Below, one piece after another: positions 12,157-24,346 of a stretch of 64,000 nt of DNA. The stretch covers positions 620,001-684,000 of the forward strand of contig JBCAQO010000011.1 of NCBI GenBank assembly GCA_039111635.1. Reading direction: 5' to 3'. This stretch comes from Heterobasidion occidentale. Taxonomy: Eukaryota > Basidiomycota > Agaricomycetes > Russulales > Bondarzewiaceae. Both the position numbers and the translations under genes were made by a program. The notes beneath the pieces were generated by a model. The model did not search any database, had not been told where the DNA came from, and worked only from the letters and a program-made list of their open reading frames with translations. Numbering within the stretch: position 1 is the stretch's first letter; each line of letters starts with the position of its first letter.

Positions 12157-13900
12157 ATGGATCGGTCAGCGCTGGTTGCAATGTTCTACTGGCCATGAGG
12201 AAGCTGACGGCGTTAACATTGGTGTTGAATAGGTATGCGAAGCTTGAGAAAGTCGGTGAGTGGTGATGGATGCAGACTCTTGCTATACGCCACTAACCCA
12301 CGCTCTGCAGGCGAAGGTTTGTCCGGATTAATTCGCCCGCTACTCCCTCATAATCGCATCCGCCAATTCTGTTTCATGCCCGGACAACCTGCTCAGGAAC
12401 GTACGGTGTCGTCTACAAGGCCCGCGACGTGGACACGAACCAGATCGTAGCGCTCAAGAAGATCCGGCTCGAGGCGGAGGATGAGGGGGTGCCCAGCACC
12501 GCCATCCGTGAAATCAGCCTTCTCAAGGAGCTGAAAGACGATAACATTGTCAGGTACGTCCATCACCCTCGAATCCGTAGTCCTTTTGCCTATCACATCG
12601 TCCTCGTGGGGCACGGCACGCAGGCTCCTTGATATAGTTCACGCCGACCAGAAGCTGTACCTCGTGTTCGAATTCCTCGACGTGGATCTCAAACGGTATA
12701 TGGAGTACGGGAACTCAACCGGTGCGCCGCTTACACTCGACATTTGCAAGGTGAGTGCACTGGTTGCCTCTTTCGGCCCCACTGCTATATCTGTGGAGAT
12801 GGCGCGTGTGCGACGCGCTGCCGTGGAGGCAGACGTGTTTTTGCGGTGTGCGAGTGTGGAGTGATGCGCAGTGGTCATTGCGCGGCATCCCTACGCCCTG
12901 TGCGCTCGGATCGCCAGCGCTTGATCAATCTTTCACGTCGAGGGCGTCTATCACGTGCATCCACAACACGACGTCACCTGGTCGTGACCTGCCTTTCTTG
13001 GGGGGACCGGCACGACGTCATCGCGTGCACCGCCTTGAATTGAAACACAACCTGGGGCTCAGAACTGATGAAAAATCTTACAGAAATTCACTCATCAATT
13101 GACATCCGGTCTTCTCTACTGCCATTCTCACAGGATCCTCCATCGCGACCTGAAGCCACAGAATTTGCTGATAGACAAGCGCAACAATCTGAAACTTGCA
13201 GACTTTGGTCTCGCACGAGCCTTTGGTATCCCTATGCGATCATACACCCACGAGGTGGGGTGGATCACTGTCTGTACCTTGGTCCACAGCTGAGCATTTG
13301 TATCTAGGTGGTCACGCTGTGGTACAGAGCGCCAGAAGTTCTTCTGGGTTCGCGCCAGTACTCAACAGCGATTGACATGTGGTCCGTGGGCTGTATTTTT
13401 GCAGAGATGGTTATGAAAGGCAATCCTCTGTTTCCGGGTGATTCGGAGATCGATCAAATTTTCAAGATCTTCAGGTGTGTGGGCATTTCTGCGCGCCTGC
13501 TGAATGATGCGTGTTGATTATCTCGATGTCGATGTGAAACAGAGTCCTTGGAACACCGAACGAGGATATTTGGCCTGGCGTTAAATCGCTGCCGGATTAC
13601 AAGCCCACGTTCCCGCAATGGTCTCGACAAAACATCGCGGACTACGTGCCTTACCTCGACAAGGCGGGGCTCGACCTTCTGATTGTATGTCTGCGGTTCA
13701 TGTTTTTCCGTTCACGTTCCGTGATTTAGTTTGATGTCTGGCAGCAAACACTGGCTTATGATGCGGCGAAACGAATTTCAGGTGCGCCTCAAGCCTCGAG
13801 GTGTCCATGATCTTATTGAGCTGACTTCATCCTTTTGTCTTGTCCTTGTCCAGCAAAACGAGCCATGATTCACCCATACTTCAACGACTATCGGCCGTAA
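12157..13900 (+). CDS. CDK1: cell-cycle cyclin-dependent kinase CDK1 (Cdc28/Cdc2, PSTAIRE type)
   Basis: Master Ser/Thr kinase of the cell cycle, active when bound to cyclins. Exons read by splice consensus: 12157-12164, 12233-12255, 12311-12316, 12397-12553, 12624-12750, 13084-13254, 13308-13474, 13543-13684, 13745-13781, 13854-13900. The product starts [20 protein letters not shown]; the Thr-Tyr of the glycine loop are the Wee1-type inhibitory sites. It contains ALKKIRLE (ATP Lys), the exact [16 protein letters not shown] cyclin helix, HRDLKPQN (catalytic Asp), DFGLAR, and [15 protein letters not shown], with the activating T-loop Thr. It ends HPYFNDYRP. Length (about 290 aa) fits CDK1. The third exon is only 6 nt. 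The PSTAIRE helix separates it from Pho85/CDK5 and transcriptional CDKs. Confidence 0.97.
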
Positions 13901-15022
13901 TGATTGTTCCCCCCTCCTGCCGCCCCTTCCCTTTTCTTCCACCTTCTCCTTCCCTCACCACTTCCTTCCGTTGTCTGTCCTCCCCGCACGATATCCCGAC
14001 ACGCCCATGACGACGTATTATATCAAGACGACCTACTCGACTGTGTCTGTTCGCTTCGTATGTACGTTTTCCGCACTCAGTTGCAGCATTGTCAACTTGT
14101 GCCTATTACCAATGTCTACCTGTTTGTCTTTGACATCGCGATTTTCTAAAGTATAATAGAGAGAAGTGAGATTATATGTATCAACATCATTGTTCCAGAA
14201 GCGCTCCTTGTGAACTGTTATGGCATCGGCGATCAGTGCTGCTATGAAGAACTGGGGATTGCGTGTAAGCGAGGGGCACTGTAACGTCGAATCTCCATCT
14301 CGTGGATATATACTCATCACCAATCATTCAGATCTTCATCCTCGAGATGCTCTTGAACAGGACATACAATTGGTTTAAGGCACACTTGAAGGGGTCCACC
14401 GAGGGCTACGAGGAAGCGAAGGGAAGCGAGCATATCCCCACATACTATGTACCTGGCCTGTCGGATTGGCGCAATGGTCAATATCGTTCAAGTCGGAGCC
14501 CTATTCCGACTGCTCATCCATCGACGACATGATCATCGAGTACTTATACGGACTCCGTCATCGGAGACAGGCCACCCATCAATATCAACGTCAGTCCAAC
14601 GTGAATGGCCTTGCACACGCGTGCGATGTCCACCTTTTCATTTGTCCTGGGACGAGCACACGCTCGTACTACGGCGTGTCTCGGGAACCGAAGAAACTGG
14701 AGTAGGTGATCAATATTTGAGATGGGTCGTGAGATAGAGCCGTGCTACCTCCTCAGCATAAGTGATTCGGGACCTCGGGATCCAGGTGATGAGGTGTGCC
14801 CATCGTCCTGGTGTATCCAACTAGCGGTCTCGTTGGTCCCAAGCAACACTTTGGTATATTTTCAGGTCAGACACGGTAACGTCTTCCACTTCAATCATAC
14901 TTAGTGTCGACAGATGGTCAGGAGAGTTTCCATAGGTTGTTTGGATTGGGGAAAGGTTCATGGGTATGTTTCCGCTGCGGGAGGGATCTATATGAACTTG
15001 ATCTTGATTGAAGTGTTGTTAA
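13901..15022. other. intergenic, nothing recognised
   Basis: 1.1 kb between CDK1 and the tRNA. The first part is pyrimidine-rich 3' UTR. Frames around 14,300-14,740 have no family motif or consistent splice pattern. Confidence 0.5.
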
Positions 15023-15112
15023 GCATCTGTGGTGTAATGGTTAGCATCGAGTCTTCCCACTCGACTATTAGTCAAGCATGGCTTGGGCCCGGGTTCAATT
15101 CCCGGCGGATGC
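15023..15112 (+). tRNA. tRNA-Gly(CCC) with a 19-nt intron
   Basis: The acceptor strand GCATCTG (15023-15029) pairs with CGGATGC at 15106-15112 with one G-T. The D arm is GTGT...GCAT. The anticodon arm is GAGTC-TTCCCA...T-GGCTT with anticodon CCC at 15056-15058. The T arm is CCGGG-TTCAATT-CCCGG. The 3' anticodon stem is separated from the loop by 15060-15078, a 19-nt intron directly after position 37, the canonical site cut by tRNA-splicing endonuclease. A T5 run at 15114-15118 is the RNA polymerase III terminator. Without removing the insertion the anticodon arm cannot form with normal loop size. Confidence 0.93.
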
Positions 15113-15336
15113 ATTTTTATCAGGCTCTGGTAATTTTTTTGGACGAAGCCAAGTCAGGTCTGTCCACGTCCAGCCGCACCTGGCAGCTGGCAGCTATCGT
15201 AGCAGTTTTGCGTCGGTTGAGACAGACGAACTACAGACGAGAGCGACCTCGGATCTCGCAAGCAGACGAGCCGATTTGGAAAGGGTCGGCGCTTCCTCCT
15301 TGATTGCACTGCATCCGAGTCTCGACGTTCGTGAAG

Positions 15337-17633
15337 ATGGGCAGAAACCGTAAGCCGTCGTTCCAACTCCATCAGACCCGCCGCTCAACGGTCTTCTTGC
15401 TCCACAGAATCGCACAAGCCGGTCCCACACAAGTCAAGTGCGCCACGCCCGCTTTCTACCCGACTGACACTCATCCATCGCAGAGCTGAAGAAAGACCCG
15501 GGCATACCGCGTCTGCCTGATCTCAAGATACGCAATGCCGAAAAACAGCGCACCCATGCGGTCCGTATCCTTCTCAACTGCACTGACCTCGGGCTCACCG
15601 TCTGCCGCTCCGTCAACCGTGCAGCCTCCCCCGCACCTAAAAGACCCAGACGCGACGATGGCGTCCGAGCCGACGCTCTCCTCCCTCGCCCTCCTCGCCG
15701 CCGCCTCGTCCGCCGACCCATCCTCCCAATTCGATGACCCGTCCGCCTCCGGACCACAGCAAAAAACGAAGGAGCAGCTGCGCAGGTTCTACATCCGCGC
15801 GCTGCACAAGGTGATCGACGAGAGCGACGTCGTGGTCCTCGTTCTCGATGCGCGAGATCCGGAGGGCTGCAGGAGCAGGCTCGTGGAAGAAGAAGTCAGG
15901 AGGCGCGAGGCGGAAGGCAAGAAGCTCGTTTTCGTCCTGAACAAAATCGGTGCGCATCGCTCGCGTGCTCTTTTCCTGAGTGCACCTGGCATCATTTGAC
16001 TCTGACTACGTCTATTGTATCTTTGGACACTCAAAAGATCTCGTACCCCGACAAAATGCGCTCAACTGGCTGCGCTACCTCCGCCATACCACCCCTACTC
16101 TCCCCTTCCGCTCGTCCACATCTCATCAGCGCTCGAATCTCTCCTCGTCGACTGCTCCCGCCCTCATGAGGATACTCAAGGCTTACAAGCCGAGCGCGGC
16201 GCAGAGCGTCACCGTCGGCGTCGTCGGCTATCCCAATGTCGGAAAAAGCAGTCTCATTAACACGTTGAAGAGATCGAAGGTCTGTTCTCCCCCTTTTTTT
16301 TGCTCAAGGGCACATGCTTCGCCCCCTGTACTTGCGCATCTAACCTTTACACTCCCAGGTCTGTGCAGTGGCTTCACAGCCGGGTCATACGAAAGATCTC
16401 CAACACGTTCAACTCGAACGCGGCCTGCGCATCGTCGACTCTCCAGGTGTCATCTTCGACGACGATGTCGACGACGGCAAAGGAAACAGCAAGGGCAGCG
16501 TCCTGCTCCGGAACGTGATCCGAGTAGAAGACGTCCAGGACCCCGTTGAAGTCGGTAAGCCCACCTCAATTTCCCAGTCCTTCCGTCCAAGCACACCGAT
16601 GACGACGCCATACCATCTCAGTGGAAGCCGTGCTCGCGCGGACAGAGCGCGAAAAGATACAGAAAATATACGGCCTCCCCGAGTTCGGCTCTGCGCTCGA
16701 GTTCCTGACGATGCTGGCGCTGAGCACGGGCAAGCTCCTCAAGGGCGGCACTCCCGACATCCTCGCCGCCGCGCGCCAAGTGCTGACCGACTGGAACCAC
16801 CAAAAAATCCCCTTTTTCTCCGTCCCGCCGGCCGTCCACCCGTCGCAAATCCCGTCGATGATCTCGTCCGCATCAGGTGAGCCCCTCCCTCCGTCCTAGC
16901 GCACGATCTCTGAACGGGGTTCAACGGTGTTCTCGGGGTTTTTTTCTTTCAGGCCCGGGACAGATCGCGCCTGGCGCCGAGAGCGTCGGCCAGGCGCAGA
17001 TCCTGACGGCGCTCGGCCAAGCGTTTACGCTCGAGGGCCTGTTCGGTGAGGCCGATCAGCAGGCGCTGCCCGACTCGATGGAGGTCGAAGACGAGGCGCA
17101 AGCCATGGACGGCATCGACGCTGAGCAAGGGTGAGCAGCGTTCGGCTTCGCTCGCGCATGTCGGTGACAGGGATTTGCGCTGATCAACCAGATGAAAATG
17201 TGTCCATCGCGACGTGCCTCGTGCCCTGCCTCTCGGCTTGATTCGCTTTCGTGCTTGCGCCCTTGTCATTGATTTTTTTTTTTTGCCTTGCATTGCCTTG
17301 CCTTGTGTTAGGGATCGAATGGACGAGGAGGTCGCCAGCCAGCCATCGCGCAACGGCGACTCGCGCAAGCGCGCGCGGTCGCCCGTGGACGAGCACGCGG
17401 CGGCCCCGGGGACGGACAGCGTGCGCGCGCCGAAGCGCTTGCGCCGCGCCGCGAGCGCGCAGGCTGGGGCGCCGGTCCCGGGCCTGGTGGGGACGACGCG
17501 GCGCGCGGCGCGGCTGGACAAGAAGAAGAACCGGAAGGACGCGCGGAGGGCGGTGCGGAGCGCTGTGGGCGGCGGGGCGGCGATGGAGCTGGACGATGTG
17601 GGCGGATTGGGCGGGACGTTCATGGCGGAGTAG
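15337..17633 (+). CDS. NUG1: nucleolar circularly permuted GTPase, NUG1/GNL3 (nucleostemin) family
   Basis: Nucleolar GTPase for 60S ribosomal subunit maturation and export. Starts [15 protein letters not shown] after joining a 13-nt first exon (15337-15349) to 15408-15437 and 15484-15560: a basic N-terminus as in the family. GTPase motifs occur in permuted order: VLNKID (G4) spans the intron after 15949, then [14 protein letters not shown] (G1, about 16227-16268), a conserved ASQPGHTKD switch (G2) and [10 protein letters not shown] (G3). The C-terminus is rich in Arg/Lys/Ala ([26 protein letters not shown]), fitting nucleolar retention. The coding sequence is markedly GC-rich, most of all in the last exon. 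One late intron (about 17131-17310) holds a long T run. NOG2 or LSG1 are alternatives, but the basic start and the motif spacing favour NUG1. Confidence 0.9.
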
Positions 17634-19075
17634 GGCGGGAGCGCGCGGTTGTGCGAGTCTGATGCTGATGGGTGCTGGCGGCAGGGCTGTAGGTTGGGAT
17701 ATGGGGTTGCTGATTCTTGGTTTTTGTATGATCGTGTATCCTTCGTTGCGCCACGGATGTAGCCATACACATATAGCGCGAACCATTTACACAGATACAT
17801 CTGGCTGGGCTCCGTGTTCTAGCGGGAGCTGAGCAATACTTCCTTGGGGCCGAAGACACTGCACAATGCTCCAAATCCTACAAGAAGGGAGATTTTGGGT
17901 ATGTAGCAGACACTGCTATCACTGGAGTGGTGTTCGGAAATTTCAGAGTCATTATAATAGAAAAAATCCAGAGACCTTATTTTTTCATTTTTTTCTCTAT
18001 TTTCGCACAGGTAGCTAGTATTTACCTCTCTCTATTATATTCCACTGTAAATGAAACAGAAGGGGAGAGGGTGCTGTTGCCGGAGCATTTGCGCTCAGGT
18101 GTGTGGTTTTCACTAGTGTTCGGAAACCTTAACTGCGCCACGCCGCATATGCCGCCAGGAGCCGAGCACGTGAATTCAAACTCCGGACAAGCACGGCGAG
18201 TTGCGCACGCCGTGCTCCAGTGATAGTATGGCACTCCGGGCAACACCTGGCACCCTTGGTAAAAATGGAAATTTTTGTAATAGGCATGGGACTGGCATGT
18301 CCTGGTCAATCACGACTAAGTTTCGATAAAAACATAATTTGGTGACTGAGGTTCGACTGACAAAGACATGCAAAAGTCACCCGCAGGCCCCATCGGCTCT
18401 AAAGCATCCTTGGTGCTGAATTTCCCTCAAAGTCAAAGTCAAGTCAAAAGGCAAGTCATACTTGGGAATTGCCGACTGAATTGGATTCGAAGCACTTCCC
18501 CCTGAATTATCGCAAAACAATATACTGACTGTCAAGACTCAATCGGGCTAGTAGAACGGCGAGGATCACAAGCGGATCGCATCTCGAAGGTTCGTAGTCA
18601 CATAGCATTTATGCTATATGCTTCATATGAGATAGATGTCGAAGGAATCGGAGGCCAGGAGCTTGAAGCCTTTCATGCTATCTCCCAAACCGCTCGAGCA
18701 CCAGTACTCAGTGTTCAACAATCTGGCTCGCAACAAGATAGTCGGACGTTTGAGGAGTAAGGTAGGTGTATCGTCGAAGCAGGTGTATTGTTAACGAGTG
18801 ACGATTAAATATAAACGACGGTAGGACTAGGATCTGCACAGTAAGAATCAGGAGGGCACAACACGAGTATCGAATTTTTGTCGCATAGATTTGTGAAAAT
18901 GAACAGTCGAGACGGAGATCAGGGAACAGGGCAATCAGGGATCCGAACCGTCCATCGCGGATTCACCTCGAGAAATGGTAGAAGAGGCAACTGGCTGACC
19001 ATAGAAGATGAGGATGATCAGTCAAGTTCAAAGAAAGTCTACGACGATGTCATCATGAATATTCAAATGAAGGTT
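17634..19075. other. intergenic between convergent genes, no gene seen
   Basis: About 1.4 kb holding 3' UTRs. A small hairpin-forming motif, GCACGGCG...CGCCGTGC, lies near 18190-18215. No open frame is convincing. Confidence 0.5.
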
Positions 19076-20173
19076 TCAAGCCTTGAGCGGGACGTGCTCA
19101 AGGCCATAGCGTGTAGCCGGCGTGTCATCCTCGTCCCATTCCGCGTAGACGGCATGATGCTGAGGACTCGACAGCTTGTGAATGCATTCTGAACCGTCCC
19201 ACGATGGGACATAACCTTTCGCACAACGTTGTACGACGCAGGAGCCAGAGATGCATTCCACGTCCGCGACACCCGGAAGGGCTGTACAATCAGTGCCGGT
19301 CGGAGTGTAGGGGGTCAAAGGAAGCATGCAACCACCGCCTGTTTACATCACATCAAGAAGATATCAGGATTCCTGTTGAAGATGAAGGACAGAATCAACG
19401 TACAGCTTTCTAGATCCTTCTTGGTGTTCACACACTCCCATGCGCGAGCCGCGCCTCCGAATACACCACAGGCCATCCATCCCTGGCCTCGGTCCCAACA
19501 CGTGCCACTACCTTCCCACAACCTGTCCTTCTTGCTTCTCTTGGAGTGAGGTTTTCCAGAAGCGCAAGACGGAAAGTGGCCGCAGACACCATTACATACA
19601 GTGTTGGGAGCCTTGCAGACGCAAGTGGTAGGATGAGAGGCAGGCGATGGCGAGAAACCGTCAGTACAACTGAACCCGCAGGATTTACCAGTGCACGCAG
19701 GGACAGAGTGTTCGGGATAAGTGCAGTGAGATTTTCCGGCTGCGTCATTAATCTAAATGGGCATTCAGGGTAAGCCTAAAAAATAAATTGAGCGAAGATG
19801 AGGTAAATGACGTACGAGCCCGGTAATCACGCCAGTTACGACGGGTTTTCCAGCAATAGCGACAGCGGCAATGGCGATGAGGTTAGTCTGGAGGAATTCG
19901 GGAATAGCGGATATACAAAGGCAGAGATCTGCAGGCATCAAATTGTTTCATCCGTGGTCAGTAATATCGCTTCGATGGTGCAGAAAACATTTGCACACCG
20001 AGCTTGCCCACGACAAGGGGCTTACCACCCAGAGGGATGGCAAGGTCAACGTCTAGAGAGGCACAGACGTCGACAAGGTCGCGCAGGTCATTCCGATGCA
20101 CCTGGGCAGCGACAGTACAAGGACGTGTGAGGAGTAGAAGAGCCGCTGGGAGGATACGGTAGAGGCGCATCAT
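19076..20173 (-). CDS. secreted Cys-rich protein, priA/CPL1-like
   Basis: Starts MMRLYRILPAALLLLTRPCTVAA, a clear signal peptide. Read on the minus strand, exon 1 (to about 20033) splices to DLCLCISAIPEFLQTN...VITGL (about 19820-19930), then to INDAAGKSHCTYPEHSVPAC (acceptor near 19752). That exon runs on through CTGKSCGFSCTDGFSP, CVCKAPNTVCNGVCG and WECVNTKKDLESC. The last exon (to 19076) reads GGCMLPLTPY...DCTALPGVADVECISG and RCAKGYVPSWDGSECI. The order of Cys pairs and the final tandem match the CPL1-like domain of Lentinula PriA and Cryptococcus Cpl1. Members are secreted, often tied to fruiting or the cell surface; their biochemical role is not settled. All frames join with consensus splice sites, so the gene appears intact. 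Confidence 0.85.
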
Positions 20174-20692
20174 TCCGATGAGGTTGGTACGAGGCGGACA
20201 GAGCTGGGGGGCAGGGAGCTCTGACGGAGGACGTCCGGTAGGGAGCGGCTTTTATTGACGATACCTACATAAATGATCTGTTGGGGATCTTCTGGCGGAG
20301 GTAGAGAGAAGGTACCTGAGGCCGAGATGAAGGGACAAGATGAATACGATGGTCAGGATAAAATTGACAGTGACAGACCAAGTGCGATGCCAGCGGCACG
20401 CTCATGCCGAAGTAATCAGCCGCTCGTGTCAACGATCCCGATCATGATTTAGAAAGAACTTGTAGAATACTGGAGATTGGAAGTCAGCACGATGATTGTG
20501 CAGCTATTTTCACAGGATCAGACAGCGTGCTCGGAGTGATCACTGCGGTTCGGGACGCAGCATCCCTCGGAGTCAAAGAGCCATCAGTAGTAAGGCCAAA
20601 CCATCAAGCCAAGGTGCTTATTTCTATATCGATGTATCAAGGCGGACCCTCAGTAAAAATCGCTACAGCTGTTGACCGTCCGGAAGCTAAGC

Positions 20693-21652
20693 GCCAGTGA
20701 GGTCTAGTCGAGTTCGAAGCACCGAAAGTTCAAGTCGACGAGCATTTGCATTGAGATCGGCTTCCAGCAGGTGCAGAACATGTGCAAGGCCATACGAAAA
20801 ACTGAAAAGCAGCTGTAGCTTGCTGCCTGCTGTAGCGGCTACCTGTGAGCCAGAACGAAAGCTGCCGTCGCTGAGATGATCAATGTGACAAGCAGATACA
20901 AACGTGACGCGTGACTTCCGTCGAGTCCTGCTCCTCCTCGGCACTCTCACGCAGCTTCTCCGCTGGAGTCAACACAATGTAAGTAATTTATGTTCTTTGA
21001 GTGTTTCTCTCATACCACAAAATCTAATCAAGTGGTCCAATGAAGGAGAGAACACGTTCGCACGCACATTCATCCACCATCTAGTGTCACTGGCTTCACA
21101 GCGCTCGATGTATTCACGCGTGGCTAGAGGGTTTACTGCGCTCATATCGCCGACCGTCTTTGACGATTATAAACCATCGGCATCGATTTAGAAGCTGCCT
21201 CACCGCCCAATACGGATCGTCAGAGACACGGATGGTCGTAATGTCCATACCCTTGGGTTCCGTCAGTGGTTCTTTCAAAATCTCGACCGAGACTTCCGGT
21301 GGAATCACAAGGCTCCTTGGATGTTGAGCGCCGCAATTACATCTTCGAGGGTCCTCACTACGTATCCCCGACTGGCTCGATTCCCGAACAACAGGAGAAA
21401 TGTCCGTCTTTGTCAGGATATCGGAAAGCTCGAGAGAAACGGTAGGCGGAATGACGTTGCTGGATGTGCGGTGTTGGGCGAGACGTTCCCGAAATTGTAC
21501 GTGATAGGATTTAACGGTATTGGAAGACTAGATGAAACGTTGCGCCACTGATGATGACCCTGCTGTAGACAAAGGCTTAACTGACTCCTGATGAGGCGTC
21601 GTACACCGTCGTGTGAGCGCACCAAATACTCGATTTGAAGATGCGTCGAATC
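20693..21652 (-). CDS. possible multi-exon gene of unknown function
   Basis: Tentative. On the minus strand an uninterrupted frame from about 21530 to 21115 reads NVIPPTVSLELSDIL... and VIPPEVSVEILKEPLTEP... then SDDPYWAVRQ. A possible exon from about 21146 reads NPLATREYIERCEASD, and a last exon (about 20690-20890) ends HLLEADLNANARRLEL...LDLTGA-stop. A possible first exon starts MRFDASSNRVFGAL near 21652. The two IPPxVSxE segments resemble each other. No family is recognised, joins are uncertain, and the whole may be chance or a decayed gene. Confidence 0.28.
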
Positions 21653-23569
21653 TCATCTTAGCAGGACTAGATCGTGGAGTACGTCTCATCGTATGATCTG
21701 CGAAACGTTTTTCGATATACCTTGCAGGCTCTGATCACACGCTCGGAAAGCTCCGTTCATAGAGCCGAGCTCGGTTTCCGACACATTACCGATAACTCGA
21801 GCCTCAAGCGCTCATCGATCATCGGACGTACAAGGCGATGTGTACGGCCTTTCTACCCCTGCCCAGATACTCATCTATAAGTCCGCACCCAGTCATTAGT
21901 GCACGTAATATAAATAGATGGAATCTTTTTGATATCAGCTACGGACGCTCTTCCCCCATACGACTGGCTGGCTTGTGCGTGGCTATCTCTTTCTCGTGCA
22001 CCCCGCTTCCACAATCCGCTCGAGTCCCCTCTATTCCCTCTGACTGCATAAACGTGGTTGACGAATTCGTTTGGGCGCCTCTGGGACTTCATGTGCCTCG
22101 CCTTCGGATCCTCTGGGCCTCGATCTTGACATATCTGCGCCACCCATCTTTCCTTGAGACCCTTCAGACTCCCAAAGTCGAATCGTCCCCAGGACCAATC
22201 CCGGCTTGGTATTCATTTCTTGCTGTGTCCGACAGATCGTCTCTTGGACCTTCACAAGTGCTCTCGGTACTATCTTCCTTGTTGAGGCTTTTGTATCTCA
22301 AACTCTAATATAGACGCATAACCAGGCATAACCCACATGATCGACAGTCTAACCAGTTCCCGCAGGGTTCTGTGCCTTTTGATCACGCTGCTTGCAGCCT
22401 CGATGCAAGTCTTCTAACAGTTTCGACGGCTGCAATAACCCAACTCTGACAATGACGCTAGGCTGACTTTGGGTGGTTGAATTTGTTTTTGGCGTGGGCA
22501 TCCGTCTGCTTGATATGCCTGTCGCCTGGACTCCGCGGCATGCAGGCTAAGTGGGACCGTCGGGCATTTCTCGGGGACACCGAAAATTCAGCTGTTCTAT
22601 TGCCGAGTTAGCTCTACGGTCTGTCCTTCAAAACCTTTCACCCTCTGTCCAGGCTGTTGCCCCTGGCATATGCCCATACTCGACCGCTGGTCAGCTCGCC
22701 TATCCTCCGGAGTGTAGTTGCTGTGCCTTAGCGAGCCGTTCCATGCATCCATACCTTCGTCACACATGCCGAAACTGTGCCCAGGTTGTTTCTTTTCACC
22801 TGAATGTCTGACTGTTGCTCGTGACTTTATCTAGGCCTCACTACCTGCGCGCGCACAAGAAATGGGCGACGAGCACAGCTGTCATCAAGGCCTTGGATTG
22901 ACAGATGGCATTCCCTTGATGTGACTCTACATGCAATATATGCATTCCATCGGCTAGCTCTGTCATCTCTTCGGCATTTTCGAACACATGCCACGAATTT
23001 TTTATCAAAATAATTATGTTCCTTGACGGATTCGCAGGCGACGCTGCCTATGATTAATAAGACATGCCTCCTGCCACGAGATTGGTCGACGTTCATCGGT
23101 TTGTACCGTTCAAAGTCTACAAAAACACGTTATGGACGCAGAAGCGTCTTTATCCGACAGCCTCTTTCCTATATACAATATCGTACTCATTACTTATCAT
23201 GACGTGTGTTAATTTGTCGCAATAAGCCCGGCACGCCGATCGCAGCCTGTTGTAGGCACACGCCAACGGCGGCCAAGAGAGGCGTCACTCTACCTCCGGC
23301 AATCAACTTGTGAGAAAGACAAAGCAAGGGCTTAGCTCTGAGTCGTACCTATAAACAAATGGTTGGAACCAAAATTGAAAACAGCCTGACATTACACTTG
23401 CGACTGGAATACCAGTGATCGAATCGTAACAAGGATACTATAAGTTTCCATCAATTCGTCAGGATTCGGCTTATAGGATGAGGCTCGAATTCTAAGCTGG
23501 CTTACAGATATAATGAATCACTCGCATAGGGAACACACTGCACAGTTGCTGAGGTGCTGACAGTCTAGA
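21653..23569. other. intergenic, nothing recognised
   Basis: A plus-strand open frame of 156 codons (21838-22308) has no motif and atypical composition. No other frame, RNA gene or clear repeat could be supported over these 1.9 kb. Confidence 0.4.
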
Positions 23570-24346
23570 TCATGCATCCACTACTTTCACTCCTTTCAAC
23601 GCTTCCTCCACCTGTTGATTCTTCAACCAATCCAGGCGGACGTCCTCCAAATGGTCATCGAAGTCAGAGAAGGGGACACGAGCTCGTGATAGGTGCAGAC
23701 CAAGCGTGGGCGCAGAATTGGAGAGGGTAAGGATGGCAGGTGGTGCGGATCGGAACGTCGTGGATGAGCCGGACGTTGGTAGATATGGCTGAAAATGACG
23801 GAGGGTGGTGAGGTTTTCGGGAATGAACAAACCACAGGATATGACATACAACAGTGCGGAATCAGTTTCTGAACCCAGCTTTGTCCCATCGACCTGGCAC
23901 AATGGTAGTCAGCCAGACCGACGACAACACGGCCAAAAGGCACTCACCACAATCGCGACAGCATCTGGGAATCCTTCCCTGACTTTGGTGGCGACGCGTT
24001 CCCCGACAGGCTTCAGAGTATTATCGTCGACGCGCTCAGACGCTTGGTAGTACCCCACCAGCGCCAGACCGCGACTTTCTGCGTGTCCGTTGGCCTCACT
24101 CACCAGACCACTTGCTCAGTGCCCTGCACAGGATGTTCATCATTGAAGACACACCAAATCCAGGCCGATCTCCATCATAGGACTCAAACTTGTCCAATGA
24201 TGCAGCAGCGGTATTGTGTCGACAACCTGCACGCCCTTTGTGTCCTTCGCGCCTAAGAGGACGCCATTCACCGGATGCTGTGGATATTTGAGTGAGTGAA
24301 GGACGATTTTCGTATAGGCAAGGTCGGATAACGTGTAGTTCGCCAT
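23570..24346 (-). CDS. EMC8: ER membrane protein complex subunit 8/9 (MPN-like)
   Basis: Cytosolic subunit of the EMC, which inserts tail-anchored and multi-pass membrane proteins at the ER. The start at 24346 gives MANYTLSDLAYTKIVLHSLKYP, the usual EMC8/9 beginning; longer in-frame starts upstream are ignored for that reason. Then come VNGVLLG, VVDTIPLLHHWTSLSPMMEIGL and, after an intron, GLALVGYYQASERVDD and VREGFPDAVAIVVDGTKLG. The C-terminal exon ends LDWLKNQQVEEALKGVKVVDA. The fold is MPN-like but the metalloprotease JAMM histidines are absent, as in all EMC8/9. At least three introns. Head to head with ATG5. Confidence 0.92.

Noticed and set aside
16949..17800. 283-codon minus-strand frame opposite NUG1
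   Set aside because: Mirror of GC-rich NUG1 exons; no motif of its own.
17919..18240. Possible MITE ends (GTGTTCGGAAA repeated at about 17930 and 18114)
   Set aside because: The repeats are direct and short, with no inverted partner or target duplication found.
19700..19800. Frameshift in the priA/CPL1-like gene
   Set aside because: The frame change disappears when an intron GTACGT...TTTAG is removed, which joins GL directly to INDAAGK in phase.
21838..22308. 156-codon plus-strand open frame
   Set aside because: No motif, no signal peptide, no splice neighbours, and the opposite strand is equally open; most likely chance.
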